Below are positions 48,840-57,288 of a stretch of 64,000 nucleotides of DNA, piece after piece (position 1 is the stretch's first letter; each line of letters begins with the position of its first letter). The position numbers were made by a program, and so were the translations under genes. Under the pieces are notes generated by a model. The model was not told the origin of the DNA, did no database searches, and saw only the letters and a list, made by a program, of their open reading frames with translations. The stretch comes from AA29 sp041481445 (lineage in GTDB: Bacteria; Acidobacteriota; Vicinamibacteria; Fen-336): positions 1 through 64,000 of the forward strand of contig JBGPBV010000019.1 of assembly GCA_041481445.1 (NCBI GenBank). The letters are read 5' to 3'.

Positions 48840-49370
48840 ATGCGCGTCGGCGTGTACGGTCTCGGGAACGTCCTCATGGGCGACGACGCCCTCGGCCCCT
48901 ACGCCATCGAGGTCTTCCGCGCCACCTACGACCTGCCACCGGAGGTGACGGTGGCCGACCTCGGCACCCCCGGCCTCGACCTCGCGCCCTACGTCGCGGG
49001 CTACGACGCCCTGGTCTTCGTGGACACCGTCCGGGCCAAGGGAGAGCCGGGAGACGTGCGTGCCTATCGCCTGCACGAGATCCTCGCTCATCCGCCCGCG
49101 CCGCGGCTGAGCCCGCACGATCCAGGGGTGAAGGAGTCGCTCCTGCTCGCCTCCGTGATGGGGGAGGGACCAAGCGAGGTCTTCCTCATCGGGGTGATCC
49201 CGGAGCAGATCTCGACGGGGACGGGCCTGAGCCGTCCCGTGTGGCAGGCGGTGCCGGCCGTGCTGGCCGCCATCGTGGCCGAGCTGCGGCGCCTCGGCAT
49301 CGCCGTGAGCGTCCGCGATCAGCTCCTGGTGCCGCACATCTGGTGGGAGGCGCCGGCCACCGTCGGTTGA
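48840..49370 (+). CDS. [NiFe] hydrogenase maturation protease (HyaD/HupD family)
   Basis: 176 aa from the ATG at 48840. An earlier in-frame ATG at 48783 would add 19 residues unlike the family. Opening MRVGVYGLGNVLMGDDALGPYAIE is the family motif (given by its parts: GLGNVLMGDD with the nickel-sensing Asp, then PYAIE). VADLGTPGLDLAPYVAGYDALVFVD and the later histidine in LSPHDPGVKESLLLA complete the metal site. The enzyme clips the C-terminus of the hydrogenase large subunit after nickel insertion. No hydrogenase structural gene is in the window; the hyp genes follow 200 bp on. Confidence 0.87.
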   Translation: MRVGVYGLGNVLMGDDALGPYAIEVFRATYDLPPEVTVADLGTPGLDLAPYVAGYDALVFVDTVRAKGEPGDVRAYRLHEILAHPPAPRLSPHDPGVKESLLLASVMGEGPSEVFLIGVIPEQISTGTGLSRPVWQAVPAVLAAIVAELRRLGIAVSVRDQLLVPHIWWEAPATVG

Positions 49371-49470
49371 GGACGCCCGAGCCGGGGCCCCGCGGAGGCA
49401 TCTTGGGCGCGGCGGAGGCGCGCGAGGTGGAGCCGGTCCTGCCCTGAAGCGCCGCCGCCGGGCATTTCCG

Positions 49471-49483
49471 CGCAAATCCTACG
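49471..49483 (-). promoter_or_regulatory. Single copy of the 13-bp palindromic site upstream of hypF
   Basis: On the minus strand CGTAGGATTTGCG, matching the site at 6733 at 12 of 13 positions. No second copy at 30 bp and no sigma-54 promoter is apparent, so it may be a lone binding site or chance. Confidence 0.3.
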
Positions 49484-49520
49484 CTTCCCCCACGCCGACT
49501 AAAGCAAACGAGCCAATCGA

Positions 49521-49538
49521 ATGGTCCGTCGGGACCAT
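49521..49538. promoter_or_regulatory. Inverted repeat just before hypF
   Basis: ATGGTCC-GTCG-GGACCAT: perfect 7-bp arms with a 4-base loop. It includes the ATG at 49537, an alternative hypF start, and lies 35 bp before the preferred start at 49573. Could be an operator or an RNA hairpin in the leader. Confidence 0.4.
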
Positions 49539-49572
49539 GGGGTGGATCGTTCACCTCTCCGAGACTTGGCCC

Positions 49573-51855
49573 ATGCCCGTCGAGGGCCGCCGCATCGAGG
49601 TCGAGGGAGTGGTCCAGGGCGTGGGCTTCCGCCCCTGGGTCTGGCGCTTGGCGCGCGAGCGCGGGCTGTCCGGCCGGGTCCTCAACCACGCCCGCGGAGT
49701 GACCATCGACGCCTTCGGGCCCGGGTCCGCCCTCGCCGGGTTCGAGGAGCGCCTGCGCGCGGCCCCCCCGCCCGCGGCCGTGATCACCGCACTGCACGCC
49801 ACCGCCATCTCCCCCCAGGAGCGCGCGAACGACGGGTTCGTGATCGTCGAGAGCGAGGGGAAGGGACGGCGGCGGGTGTCCATTCCGCCCGACCTCGCCA
49901 CCTGCGCGGAGTGCGCGGAAGAGGTCCTCGACCCCCGCAACCGGCGCTACCGGTACCCCTTCACGAACTGCACGAGCTGCGGCCCGCGCCTCACGATCGC
50001 GCGCGACGTCCCCTACGACCGCCCGCTCACCACGATGTCCGCCTTCCGGATGTGCGCCCGGTGCCAGGAGGAGTACGACGATCCCCGCGACCGGAGGTTC
50101 CACGCGCAGCCCAACGCGTGTCCGGAGTGCGGGCCGCGGCTGCGTGCCCTCACTCCCGCCGGCGACGTCGTCCCCGGCGACCCCATCCGGGCCGCCGCCG
50201 CCGCCCTCCGTTCGGGGCTCACCGTCGCCGTCAAGGGCATCGGAGGGTTCCACCTGGCCTGCGACGCCTTCTCGGGGGCGGCGGTCTGCGTCCTGCGCGC
50301 GCGCAAGCAGCGGGAGGAGAAGCCGTTCGCGGTGATGGTGCGCGACCTCGCCTCCGCCGACGCGATGGCGGAGCTGTCGGAGGCGGAGGCCGTCCTGCTC
50401 ACCGGGGTGGAGCGGCCGATCGTCCTCGTGCGCCGGCGCCCGGGATGCCCGCTCACGGCCGAGATCGCGCCGGGCAGCCCGCTGGTGGGATTGATGCTCC
50501 CGTACTCGCCCCTGCACCTCCTGCTCCTGCGCGAAGCCGGCCACGCCCTCGTCATGACGTCGGGCAACCTGTCCGACGAGCCGATGGTCACCACCAACGA
50601 AGAGGCCCGCGATCGCCTTCGCGACGTGGCCGACCTCTTCCTCGTCCACGACCGGGAGATCGAGACGCGCTGCGACGATTCGGTGGCGCGGGTGATCGCG
50701 GGACGGCCGGTCCTGCTGCGGCGGTCCCGCGGCTACGTCCCGCGCCCGGTGCGGCTGGCCCGGGGCGTCGTCGCGCCCGTCCTCGCCTGCGGGGGCCACC
50801 TCAAGAACGCGTTCTGCCTGGCCGAGGGCACCGAGGCCTGGCTGGGCCCGCACGTCGGCGACCTCGACACGATGGAGGCGCTGCGGTCGCTCACCACCGC
50901 GATCGAGCGGATGGAGCGCTTCCTCGGGATCGCCCCCGAGGTGATCGCGCACGACCTCCACCCGGACTACGCCTCGACCACCTACGCGCAGACGCGGTCG
51001 GAGACGCTCAAGGTGGGCGTGCAGCACCACCACGCGCACGTGGCCGCGGCCATGGCCGAGCACGGCCTCGAGGGCCCGGCCATCGGAGTGGCCTACGACG
51101 GGACCGGATACGGCACGGACGGGACGGCCTGGGGGGGCGAGCTGCTCTTGGCCGAGTACGGCCGCTTCGAGCGCCTGGCGACCTTCCGTCCGCTGCCGCT
51201 CCCCGGAGGCGAGACGGCCGTCCGCGAGGTCTGGCGCCTGGCCCTCGCCCTCCTCGACGACGCCTTCGGGGAGGAAGCTCCCCTGGACCGGTTCCCCGTC
51301 TTCGCCGGCGACCGCGCGGCCGCGGTCGAGGTCGTCCGCCAGATGATGCGCCGGGGCTTCAACGTCCCCCGCGCGCACGGCGTCGGGCGGTACTTCGACG
51401 CCGTGGCCGCGCTCGTCCTCGGCCGCGCCACCGTCTCCTTCGAAGGACAGGCCGCCCTCGAATGGAACGCGGTCGCCGACCGCAGCGAGGCGGGCGCCTA
51501 CGGCTACCTGATCGAGCGCGAGCAGGCGCCCTGGCAGCTCGACCTGCGGCCCACGGTGCGGCAGGTCGTGCGCGACGTGCTGGCCGGCGAAGCCGCGGCC
51601 GCGATCTCCGCGCGCTTCCACAACACGCTGGCCTCCGCCACCGCCCTCCTGGTCCGGGAGGCGGTGAAGCAGCACGGCCCGCTGCCGGTCGTCCTCACCG
51701 GGGGCTGCTTCCAGAACGACCTCCTCGCCGAGGGGGTCCTCGGGGAGCTGTCCGGCCTCGACGTGCGCCTCCACGCCCAGGTCCCGCCCGGCGACGGCGG
51801 GCTGGCCCTGGGGCAGGCGCTGGTGGCGGACGCCCTCGTGCGGGGGAGGGAATGA
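49573..51855 (+). CDS. hypF: Hydrogenase maturation carbamoyltransferase HypF
   Basis: 760 aa from 49573; an ATG at 49537 would add 12 residues. Domains in order: acylphosphatase (EGVVQGVGFRPWVWRLA, residues about 8-95), two zinc fingers (CAEC...CTSC and CARC...CPEC), a YrdC-like domain (VAVKGIGGFHLACDA, KPFAVMV), and a Kae1-like carbamoyl-transfer domain (VQHHHAHVAAAMAEH, AYDGTGYGTDGTAWGGE, VVLTGGCFQNDLL). It makes carbamoyl-AMP from carbamoyl phosphate and ATP and passes the carbamoyl group to HypE for the CN ligands of the NiFe site. First gene of the hyp operon. Confidence 0.93.
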   Translation: MPVEGRRIEVEGVVQGVGFRPWVWRLARERGLSGRVLNHARGVTIDAFGPGSALAGFEERLRAAPPPAAVITALHATAISPQERANDGFVIVESEGKGRRRVSIPPDLATCAECAEEVLDPRNRRYRYPFTNCTSCGPRLTIARDVPYDRPLTTMSAFRMCARCQEEYDDPRDRRFHAQPNACPECGPRLRALTPAGDVVPGDPIRAAAAALRSGLTVAVKGIGGFHLACDAFSGAAVCVLRARKQREEKPFAVMVRDLASADAMAELSEAEAVLLTGVERPIVLVRRRPGCPLTAEIAPGSPLVGLMLPYSPLHLLLLREAGHALVMTSGNLSDEPMVTTNEEARDRLRDVADLFLVHDREIETRCDDSVARVIAGRPVLLRRSRGYVPRPVRLARGVVAPVLACGGHLKNAFCLAEGTEAWLGPHVGDLDTMEALRSLTTAIERMERFLGIAPEVIAHDLHPDYASTTYAQTRSETLKVGVQHHHAHVAAAMAEHGLEGPAIGVAYDGTGYGTDGTAWGGELLLAEYGRFERLATFRPLPLPGGETAVREVWRLALALLDDAFGEEAPLDRFPVFAGDRAAAVEVVRQMMRRGFNVPRAHGVGRYFDAVAALVLGRATVSFEGQAALEWNAVADRSEAGAYGYLIEREQAPWQLDLRPTVRQVVRDVLAGEAAAAISARFHNTLASATALLVREAVKQHGPLPVVLTGGCFQNDLLAEGVLGELSGLDVRLHAQVPPGDGGLALGQALVADALVRGRE

Positions 51856-52100
51856 ACGGCGCGGAGGGGAGTCTCCTGGCGGTGGCGGAGGTGGTCTCCA
51901 TCGAGGAGGGCACCGAGGGGCGGACGGGCGTCGTCTCCGTCCGCGGCGCGCACACGCGCGTCGCCCTCGACCTCGTGCCGCGGGCGCGCGTGGGCGACGC
52001 CGTGCTCGTGCACGCGGGCGTCGCCATCGGCAGCTGGCGCGAGGAGCGCCCGTGGGAGGAGGAGGAGGCGCCATGTGCCTGGCCGTGCCGGGACGCCTGA
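51852..52100 (+). CDS. HypC-like protein lacking the essential N-terminal cysteine
   Basis: 82 aa, start overlapping hypF (ATGA). Over about 60 residues it aligns with the true HypC encoded next to it: LLAVAEVVSIEEGTEGRTGVV matches MCLAVPGRLTEILGEGELRMG (shown as aligned openings), and ARVGDAVLVHAGVAIGSWREE matches ARVGDYVLVHVGFAISRIDEE. The MC(L/I) start with the Cys2 that carries the Fe(CN)2CO group in HypC is replaced by MNGAEGSLLAV. It overlaps hypC by 28 bp. Possibly a structural or regulatory HypC relative, or a decaying duplicate. Two C-terminal cysteines (PCAWPC) may be secondary. Confidence 0.72.
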   Translation: MNGAEGSLLAVAEVVSIEEGTEGRTGVVSVRGAHTRVALDLVPRARVGDAVLVHAGVAIGSWREERPWEEEEAPCAWPCRDA

Positions 52101-52319
52101 CCGAGATACTGGGCGAGGGCGAGCTCCGCATGGGGCGCGTGGACTTCGACGGCGTGGCCCGGCAGGCCTGCCTGGCCTACCTGCCGGAGGCGCGCGTGGG
52201 CGACTACGTGCTCGTCCACGTCGGGTTCGCCATCTCGCGCATCGACGAGGAGCAGGCGAAGGAGACGCTGCGCGCCCTGGCCCAGATCGGCGAGCCCACG
52301 GTGCCGGACGAGGATCCCG

Positions 52320-52333
<14 letters not shown>
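52073..52333 (+). CDS. hypC: Hydrogenase assembly chaperone HypC
   Basis: 86 aa; a strong GGAGGAGGAGG site precedes the ATG. Begins MCLAVPGRLTEI with the invariant Cys2 used to bind the Fe(CN)2CO precursor, then VGDYVLVHVGFAISRIDEEQA, the HypC/HupF signature. It works with HypD to assemble the iron moiety and delivers it to the large subunit. It overlaps hypD by 14 bp. Confidence 0.93.
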
Positions 52334-53417
<1,084 letters not shown>

Positions 53418-53419
53418 AC

Positions 53420-54475
53420 ATGGCGCAGGCTTCGGAGGCTCTCCTGTCGTGTCCCGCTCCCATCGACCATTCCGATTTCGTGCAGCTCGCCCACGGCGGC
53501 GGCGGGCGCAAGATGGCGCGCCTCATCGAGACGGTCCTGGTGCCCGCCTTCTCCAACCCGGCCCTGGCCGCCCTCGGCGACGGCGCGATCGTACACGTCG
53601 GCACCGAGGACCTGGCCTTCACCACCGACACCTTCGTGGTGAAGCCGCTGTTCTTCCCGGGGGGCGACATCGGCTCCCTGGCCATCCACGGCACCGCCAA
53701 CGACCTGGCCATGTGCGGGGCGGAGCCGATCGCCTTCAGCGCGGGGTTCGTGGTCGAGGAAGGCTTCCCCATGGAGCAGCTCCACCGCCTGGTCGCCTCC
53801 ATGGCGCTCGCGGCCGCCCACGTGGGCGCTCCCGTCGTCACCGGCGACACGAAGGTCGTGGACAAGGGCAAGGGGGACGGCATCTTCATCAATACGTCGG
53901 GCATCGGGAGGGTGCGGCCGGACGTCCGCGTCGGCCCCCAGCGGGCGCGGCCGGGCGACGCCGTGCTCGTCTCCGGTCCCGTCGGCGACCACGGCATCGC
54001 GGTGATGGCCGCGCGCGAGGGGATCGAGTTCGCCACCGACCTCCAGAGCGACAGCGCGCCGGTGCTCGACCTCGTCCGCGCCCTCCTCGACGCCGTCCCC
54101 GACGCGCACGTCCTGCGCGACCCCACGCGAGGCGGGCTGGCCACCGCGCTGGTCGAGATCGCGAGCGCGTCGCGAACCGCCATACGGCTCGACGAGGCCG
54201 CGATCCCGGTGCGCCCGGAGGTGCGGGGGGCGTGCGAGCTGCTCGGCTTCGACCCGCTCTACGTGGCCTGCGAGGGGCGGTTCCTGGCCATCGTGCCCGG
54301 CGAGCGAGCGGAGGCGGCCCTGGCCGCCGTGCAGTCCCTCCCCTCCGGACGCGAGGCGCGGCTGATCGGGACCGTGGTCGGCAACGACCCCGGGCACGTG
54401 GTCCTGCGGACGCAGATCGGCAGCCACCGGCTCCTCGACCGCCTCTCCGGCGAGCAACTGCCCCGGATCTGCTGA
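53420..54475 (+). CDS. hypE: Hydrogenase maturation protein HypE
   Basis: 351 aa; GCGAGG before the ATG at 53420, with a GTG at 53414 overlapping hypD as the alternative. AIR-synthase (PurM) fold with HGGGGRKMARLIE, TTDTFVVKPLFFPGGDIG, SIHGT-like AIHGTANDLAMCG, GDTKVVDKGKGDG and RDPTRGGLATALVE. It ends in PRIC, the C-terminal cysteine that receives the carbamoyl group from HypF and is dehydrated to thiocyanate for the CN ligands. Confidence 0.94.
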   Translation: MAQASEALLSCPAPIDHSDFVQLAHGGGGRKMARLIETVLVPAFSNPALAALGDGAIVHVGTEDLAFTTDTFVVKPLFFPGGDIGSLAIHGTANDLAMCGAEPIAFSAGFVVEEGFPMEQLHRLVASMALAAAHVGAPVVTGDTKVVDKGKGDGIFINTSGIGRVRPDVRVGPQRARPGDAVLVSGPVGDHGIAVMAAREGIEFATDLQSDSAPVLDLVRALLDAVPDAHVLRDPTRGGLATALVEIASASRTAIRLDEAAIPVRPEVRGACELLGFDPLYVACEGRFLAIVPGERAEAALAAVQSLPSGREARLIGTVVGNDPGHVVLRTQIGSHRLLDRLSGEQLPRIC

Positions 54476-54485
54476 TCGAGCGGCC

Positions 54486-54827
54486 ATGCACGAGTACTCG
54501 ATCGTCCAGGCCCTGATCGACCGCGTGGAGGCGGAGGCGCGGGCGCGCCAGGCCCGGGCCGTCCACGCCGTCACCGTGCGCATCGGCGCGCTGTCGGGGG
54601 TGGAGCCGGAGCTGCTCGCCTCCGCCTACGGCCTCTGCCGCGAAGGGACGCTGTGCGGCGGCGCGGACCTGACCGTCGAGCGGGCGGAGGCGCGCTGGGC
54701 CTGCCCCGCCTGCGATTGCCCGATCGCGGCGGGCGAGGTGCTGCGCTGCCCGGCCTGCGGAGTGGCCGCCCGCCTGCTCGGCGGAGACGAGATCATCCTC
54801 GAGCGCATCGAGATGGAGGTGGCGTGA
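54486..54827 (+). CDS. hypA: Hydrogenase nickel-insertion protein HypA
   Basis: 113 aa. Starts MHEYSIVQALI, with the nickel-binding His2/Glu3, and has the zinc site CPACDCP...CPACGV (two CX2C pairs) in the C-terminal half. With HypB it delivers nickel to the hydrogenase precursor. The stop overlaps the hypB start (TGATG). Confidence 0.93.
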   Translation: MHEYSIVQALIDRVEAEARARQARAVHAVTVRIGALSGVEPELLASAYGLCREGTLCGGADLTVERAEARWACPACDCPIAAGEVLRCPACGVAARLLGGDEIILERIEMEVA

Positions 54828-55555
54828 TGTGCCAGACCTGCGGCTGCGGCGATCCCGAGATCGTCCCCGTCGAGCTCAGCGAGAGGATCCTGGCCGGCAA
54901 CGAGCGGACGGCCCGGCACAACCGCGAGCACTTCGAGGAGCACGGCGTGCTCGCGGTCAACCTGATGGGCTCGCCGGGCTCGGGCAAGACCGCGGTCCTG
55001 GAGGCCACCGCGCGCGCCCTGTCGGGCCGGCGGCGGCTGGCCGCGATCGTGGGCGACCTGGAGACGGACCGCGACGCCGAGCGGCTGCGGCGGGCGGGCA
55101 TTCCCGCCGCCGCCATCACCACCGGCACCGCCTGCCATCTCGACGCCCGGATGGTCCACCACGCGCTGCACGGGCTCGACTGGGAGGCGCTCGATCTCCT
55201 CGTGATCGAGAACGTCGGCAACCTCGTGTGCCCGGCCGTGTACGACCTCGGCCAGGCCGCGAACGTGGTCGCCCTGTCCGTCACCGAGGGCGAGGACAAG
55301 CCCTTGAAGTACCCGGTCATGTTCCGCACCGCCGACCTCGTCCTGCTCACGAAGATGGACCTGCTGCCGTACCTGTCCGACATCCGGGTCGCGGCCATCC
55401 AGGACGCGCTGGCCCGGGTGATGCCGGAGCCGGCCCTGATCCCGTTCTCGGCGCGCTCCGGACTCGGCATGGACGAGTGGGTGCGCTGGCTGGAGAGGCG
55501 GGCGGCCACGCCGGCCACGCTCCTCCAGGGGGCCTGCGCGCGCGCGGGAGAGTGA
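54827..55555 (+). CDS. hypB: Hydrogenase nickel-insertion GTPase HypB
   Basis: 242 aa. Begins MCQTCGCGD, the CXXCGC nickel-binding motif. GTPase motifs: GSPGSGKTAVLE (P-loop), GDLETDRDAERL, TGTACHLDARMVHHAL (metal-binding Cys/His), IENVGNLVCPA and TKMDLLPYL. No histidine-rich stretch is present, so it is not a nickel-storage type. GTP hydrolysis drives nickel transfer with HypA. Confidence 0.94.
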   Translation: MCQTCGCGDPEIVPVELSERILAGNERTARHNREHFEEHGVLAVNLMGSPGSGKTAVLEATARALSGRRRLAAIVGDLETDRDAERLRRAGIPAAAITTGTACHLDARMVHHALHGLDWEALDLLVIENVGNLVCPAVYDLGQAANVVALSVTEGEDKPLKYPVMFRTADLVLLTKMDLLPYLSDIRVAAIQDALARVMPEPALIPFSARSGLGMDEWVRWLERRAATPATLLQGACARAGE

Positions 55556-55565
55556 GGGCGCCGCC

Positions 55566-56204
55566 GTGTTCGCCACCCTGGCCTTCACCGCCGCCATCGT
55601 AGGCTCGCTCCACTCCCTCGCCCCCGACCACTGGCTTCCGTTCGCGGCGGTGGCGCGCGCGCGGGGCTGGTCGCCGGCCCGCACCGCCCGCGTCACGCTC
55701 GCCGCCGGCTTCGGGCACGTCACCGTCTCCGTCCTCATGGGCCTGCTCGCCCTCTTCCTGGGCCGGCAGGCGCTGCTCACGTTCGGGCGCCGGCTGGAGG
55801 CGCTGGCCGGCGTCCTCCTCGTGGCCTTCGGCGCCGTCTACGCGGCCTGGGGCCTGCGGCGGGCGGCCGGACACCGGCTCCACGGGCACGCGCACGCCCA
55901 CTACGACCACGTGCACGACCCCTCGGCCACGTCGGCCTGGACGCTGTTCCTGCTCTTCTCGGCCGATCCCTGCCTGGCCGTCATCCCGCTGATGCTGGCC
56001 GCGGCGCCGCTCGGGGCCGCGCACGTGGCGGGACTGGCCGTGGTGTACGAGCTGGCCACCCTCGGCACGATGGTCGCGCTCGTGCTGCCCGCGCTCGCGG
56101 GGGCGCGCGTCCTGCGCGCGCGCTGGCTCGACGCCTACGGCGACGCCGCCGCGGGCGTGCTCATCGTGGCCACCGGCGTGCTCGTCTCCGCCCTCGGCTG
56201 GTAG
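55566..56204 (+). CDS. Probable nickel/cobalt transporter or metal-export membrane protein (NicO/UreH-like)
   Basis: 212 aa; GTG start 10 bp after hypB. About six membrane helices. HSLAPDHWLPFAAVARARGW near residue 16 resembles the H-x4-DH motif of the NicO/UreH superfamily. A histidine-rich cytoplasmic loop (HRLHGHAHAHYDHVHD, about residues 104-119) is typical of nickel handling. The position at the end of a hyp operon supports nickel supply for hydrogenase. The direction of transport cannot be told from the sequence. Confidence 0.78.
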   Translation: MFATLAFTAAIVGSLHSLAPDHWLPFAAVARARGWSPARTARVTLAAGFGHVTVSVLMGLLALFLGRQALLTFGRRLEALAGVLLVAFGAVYAAWGLRRAAGHRLHGHAHAHYDHVHDPSATSAWTLFLLFSADPCLAVIPLMLAAAPLGAAHVAGLAVVYELATLGTMVALVLPALAGARVLRARWLDAYGDAAAGVLIVATGVLVSALGW

Positions 56205-56215
56205 GTCCGGACGGC

Positions 56216-56258
56216 CGCAGGCTTTGCCGCCGCGCCCCCGGCGTGCGCAGCGGTTTCC
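56216..56258. promoter_or_regulatory. Pair of 13-bp phased palindromic sites (putative enhancer, UAS)
   Basis: CGCAGGCTTTGCC (56216-56228) and CGCAGCGGTTTCC (56246-56258), exactly 30 bp apart, directly after the transporter gene. They lie about 87-130 bp upstream of a sigma-54-like promoter for the USP/primase-like operon. Confidence 0.58.
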
Positions 56259-56344
56259 GCGGCCAGGCCCCGGGAGCCGACGCCGGACGAGGCAATCCGC
56301 TCGAACCGGCCGTCCGTGGGCCCCGCCGCGCGACACCGCGGCGG

Positions 56345-56359
56345 GGAACGCACCTTGCT
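56345..56359 (+). promoter_or_regulatory. Sigma-54 (-24/-12) promoter of the USP operon
   Basis: GGAAC-GCACC-TTGCT: GG at 56345-56346 and GC at 56357-56358. Correct spacing, one mismatch in the -24 element. Predicted start near 56370, about 27 bases before the ATG at 56397. Confidence 0.58.
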
Positions 56360-56396
56360 CATTCCGAGCCAGACGGGCTCGTGGAGGGAGGTGTCC

Positions 56397-57287
56397 ATGA
56401 TCAGCGTCCGGCGGATCCTCTGTCCGGTCGATTTCTCCGACCTTTCGCGGCACGCGCTCGCGCATGCGGCCGTGCTCGCCCGCTGGTACGAGGCCGAGCT
56501 GGTGACGCTCTACGCCACCCCACTGGCCCCGGACGTTCCTCCCCTGCCCATGCGGATGAGCTCCGTGCTCGCGCCGTTCGACGCCCGCGCGATGGCCGGC
56601 GAGCTGCAGGCCTTCGCCGGCCCGGTCACGGAGGGCGTGGCCCGGGTGCAGAAGATCGTGCGACCGGGCGCGGCCGCCCTGGTGATCCTGGACTGCGCGC
56701 GCGAGCTGGAGGCCGACCTGCTCGTACTGGGGACGCACGGCCGCACCGGGTTCGAGCGGCTCATGCTGGGCTCGGTGACGGAGAAGGTGGTGCGCAAGGC
56801 GGCCTGCCCGGTCCTCACCATCCCCCGCGGCGCGGAGGCGCGGCCGGACCGTCCCCTCTTCCCGCGCGTGCTCTGCGGCGTGGACTTCGCGGAGTCCTCC
56901 GCCCGCGCCCTGCGCTACGCGCTCTCGCTGGCCGAGGAGGCCGAAGGGCGCCTGAGCCTGCTCCACGTGGTCGAGTGGCTGCCCGAGGAGCCGCTTCCCG
57001 GCGCGCACGGCGACGCCCAGCTCTTCCAGGAGTCGCTCGTGACCGAGGCCCGGAGGCGGCTGGCCGAGCTCGTGCCCCGGGAGGCGCGGGACTGGTGCGA
57101 GGTCGAGACGAGCGTGCGCTGCGGCAAGCCCTACCAGGAGATCCTGCGCGCGGCGGCGGTGGACCGGGCGGAGCTGATCGTCCTCGGCGTGCACGGCCAC
57201 GGCGTCATCGATCGCATGCTGTTCGGCTCCACCACCCAGCAGGTCGTCCGGCAGGCGCTCTGCCCCGTGCTGACGGTCAGGACGTGA
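56397..57287 (+). CDS. Tandem-domain universal stress protein
   Basis: 296 aa; GGAGGGAGG before the ATG. Two Usp domains, both with full nucleotide loops: GTHGRTGFERLMLGS (about residues 110-124) and GVHGHGVIDRMLFGS near the C-terminus. The N-terminus, ILCPVDFSDLSRHALAHA, is close to the USP at 10546. It heads an operon that continues with a primase-like gene 1 bp after its stop. A sigma-54-type promoter and phased sites upstream suggest stress or redox control. Confidence 0.9.
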   Translation: MISVRRILCPVDFSDLSRHALAHAAVLARWYEAELVTLYATPLAPDVPPLPMRMSSVLAPFDARAMAGELQAFAGPVTEGVARVQKIVRPGAAALVILDCARELEADLLVLGTHGRTGFERLMLGSVTEKVVRKAACPVLTIPRGAEARPDRPLFPRVLCGVDFAESSARALRYALSLAEEAEGRLSLLHVVEWLPEEPLPGAHGDAQLFQESLVTEARRRLAELVPREARDWCEVETSVRCGKPYQEILRAAAVDRAELIVLGVHGHGVIDRMLFGSTTQQVVRQALCPVLTVRT

Positions 57288-57288
57288 C

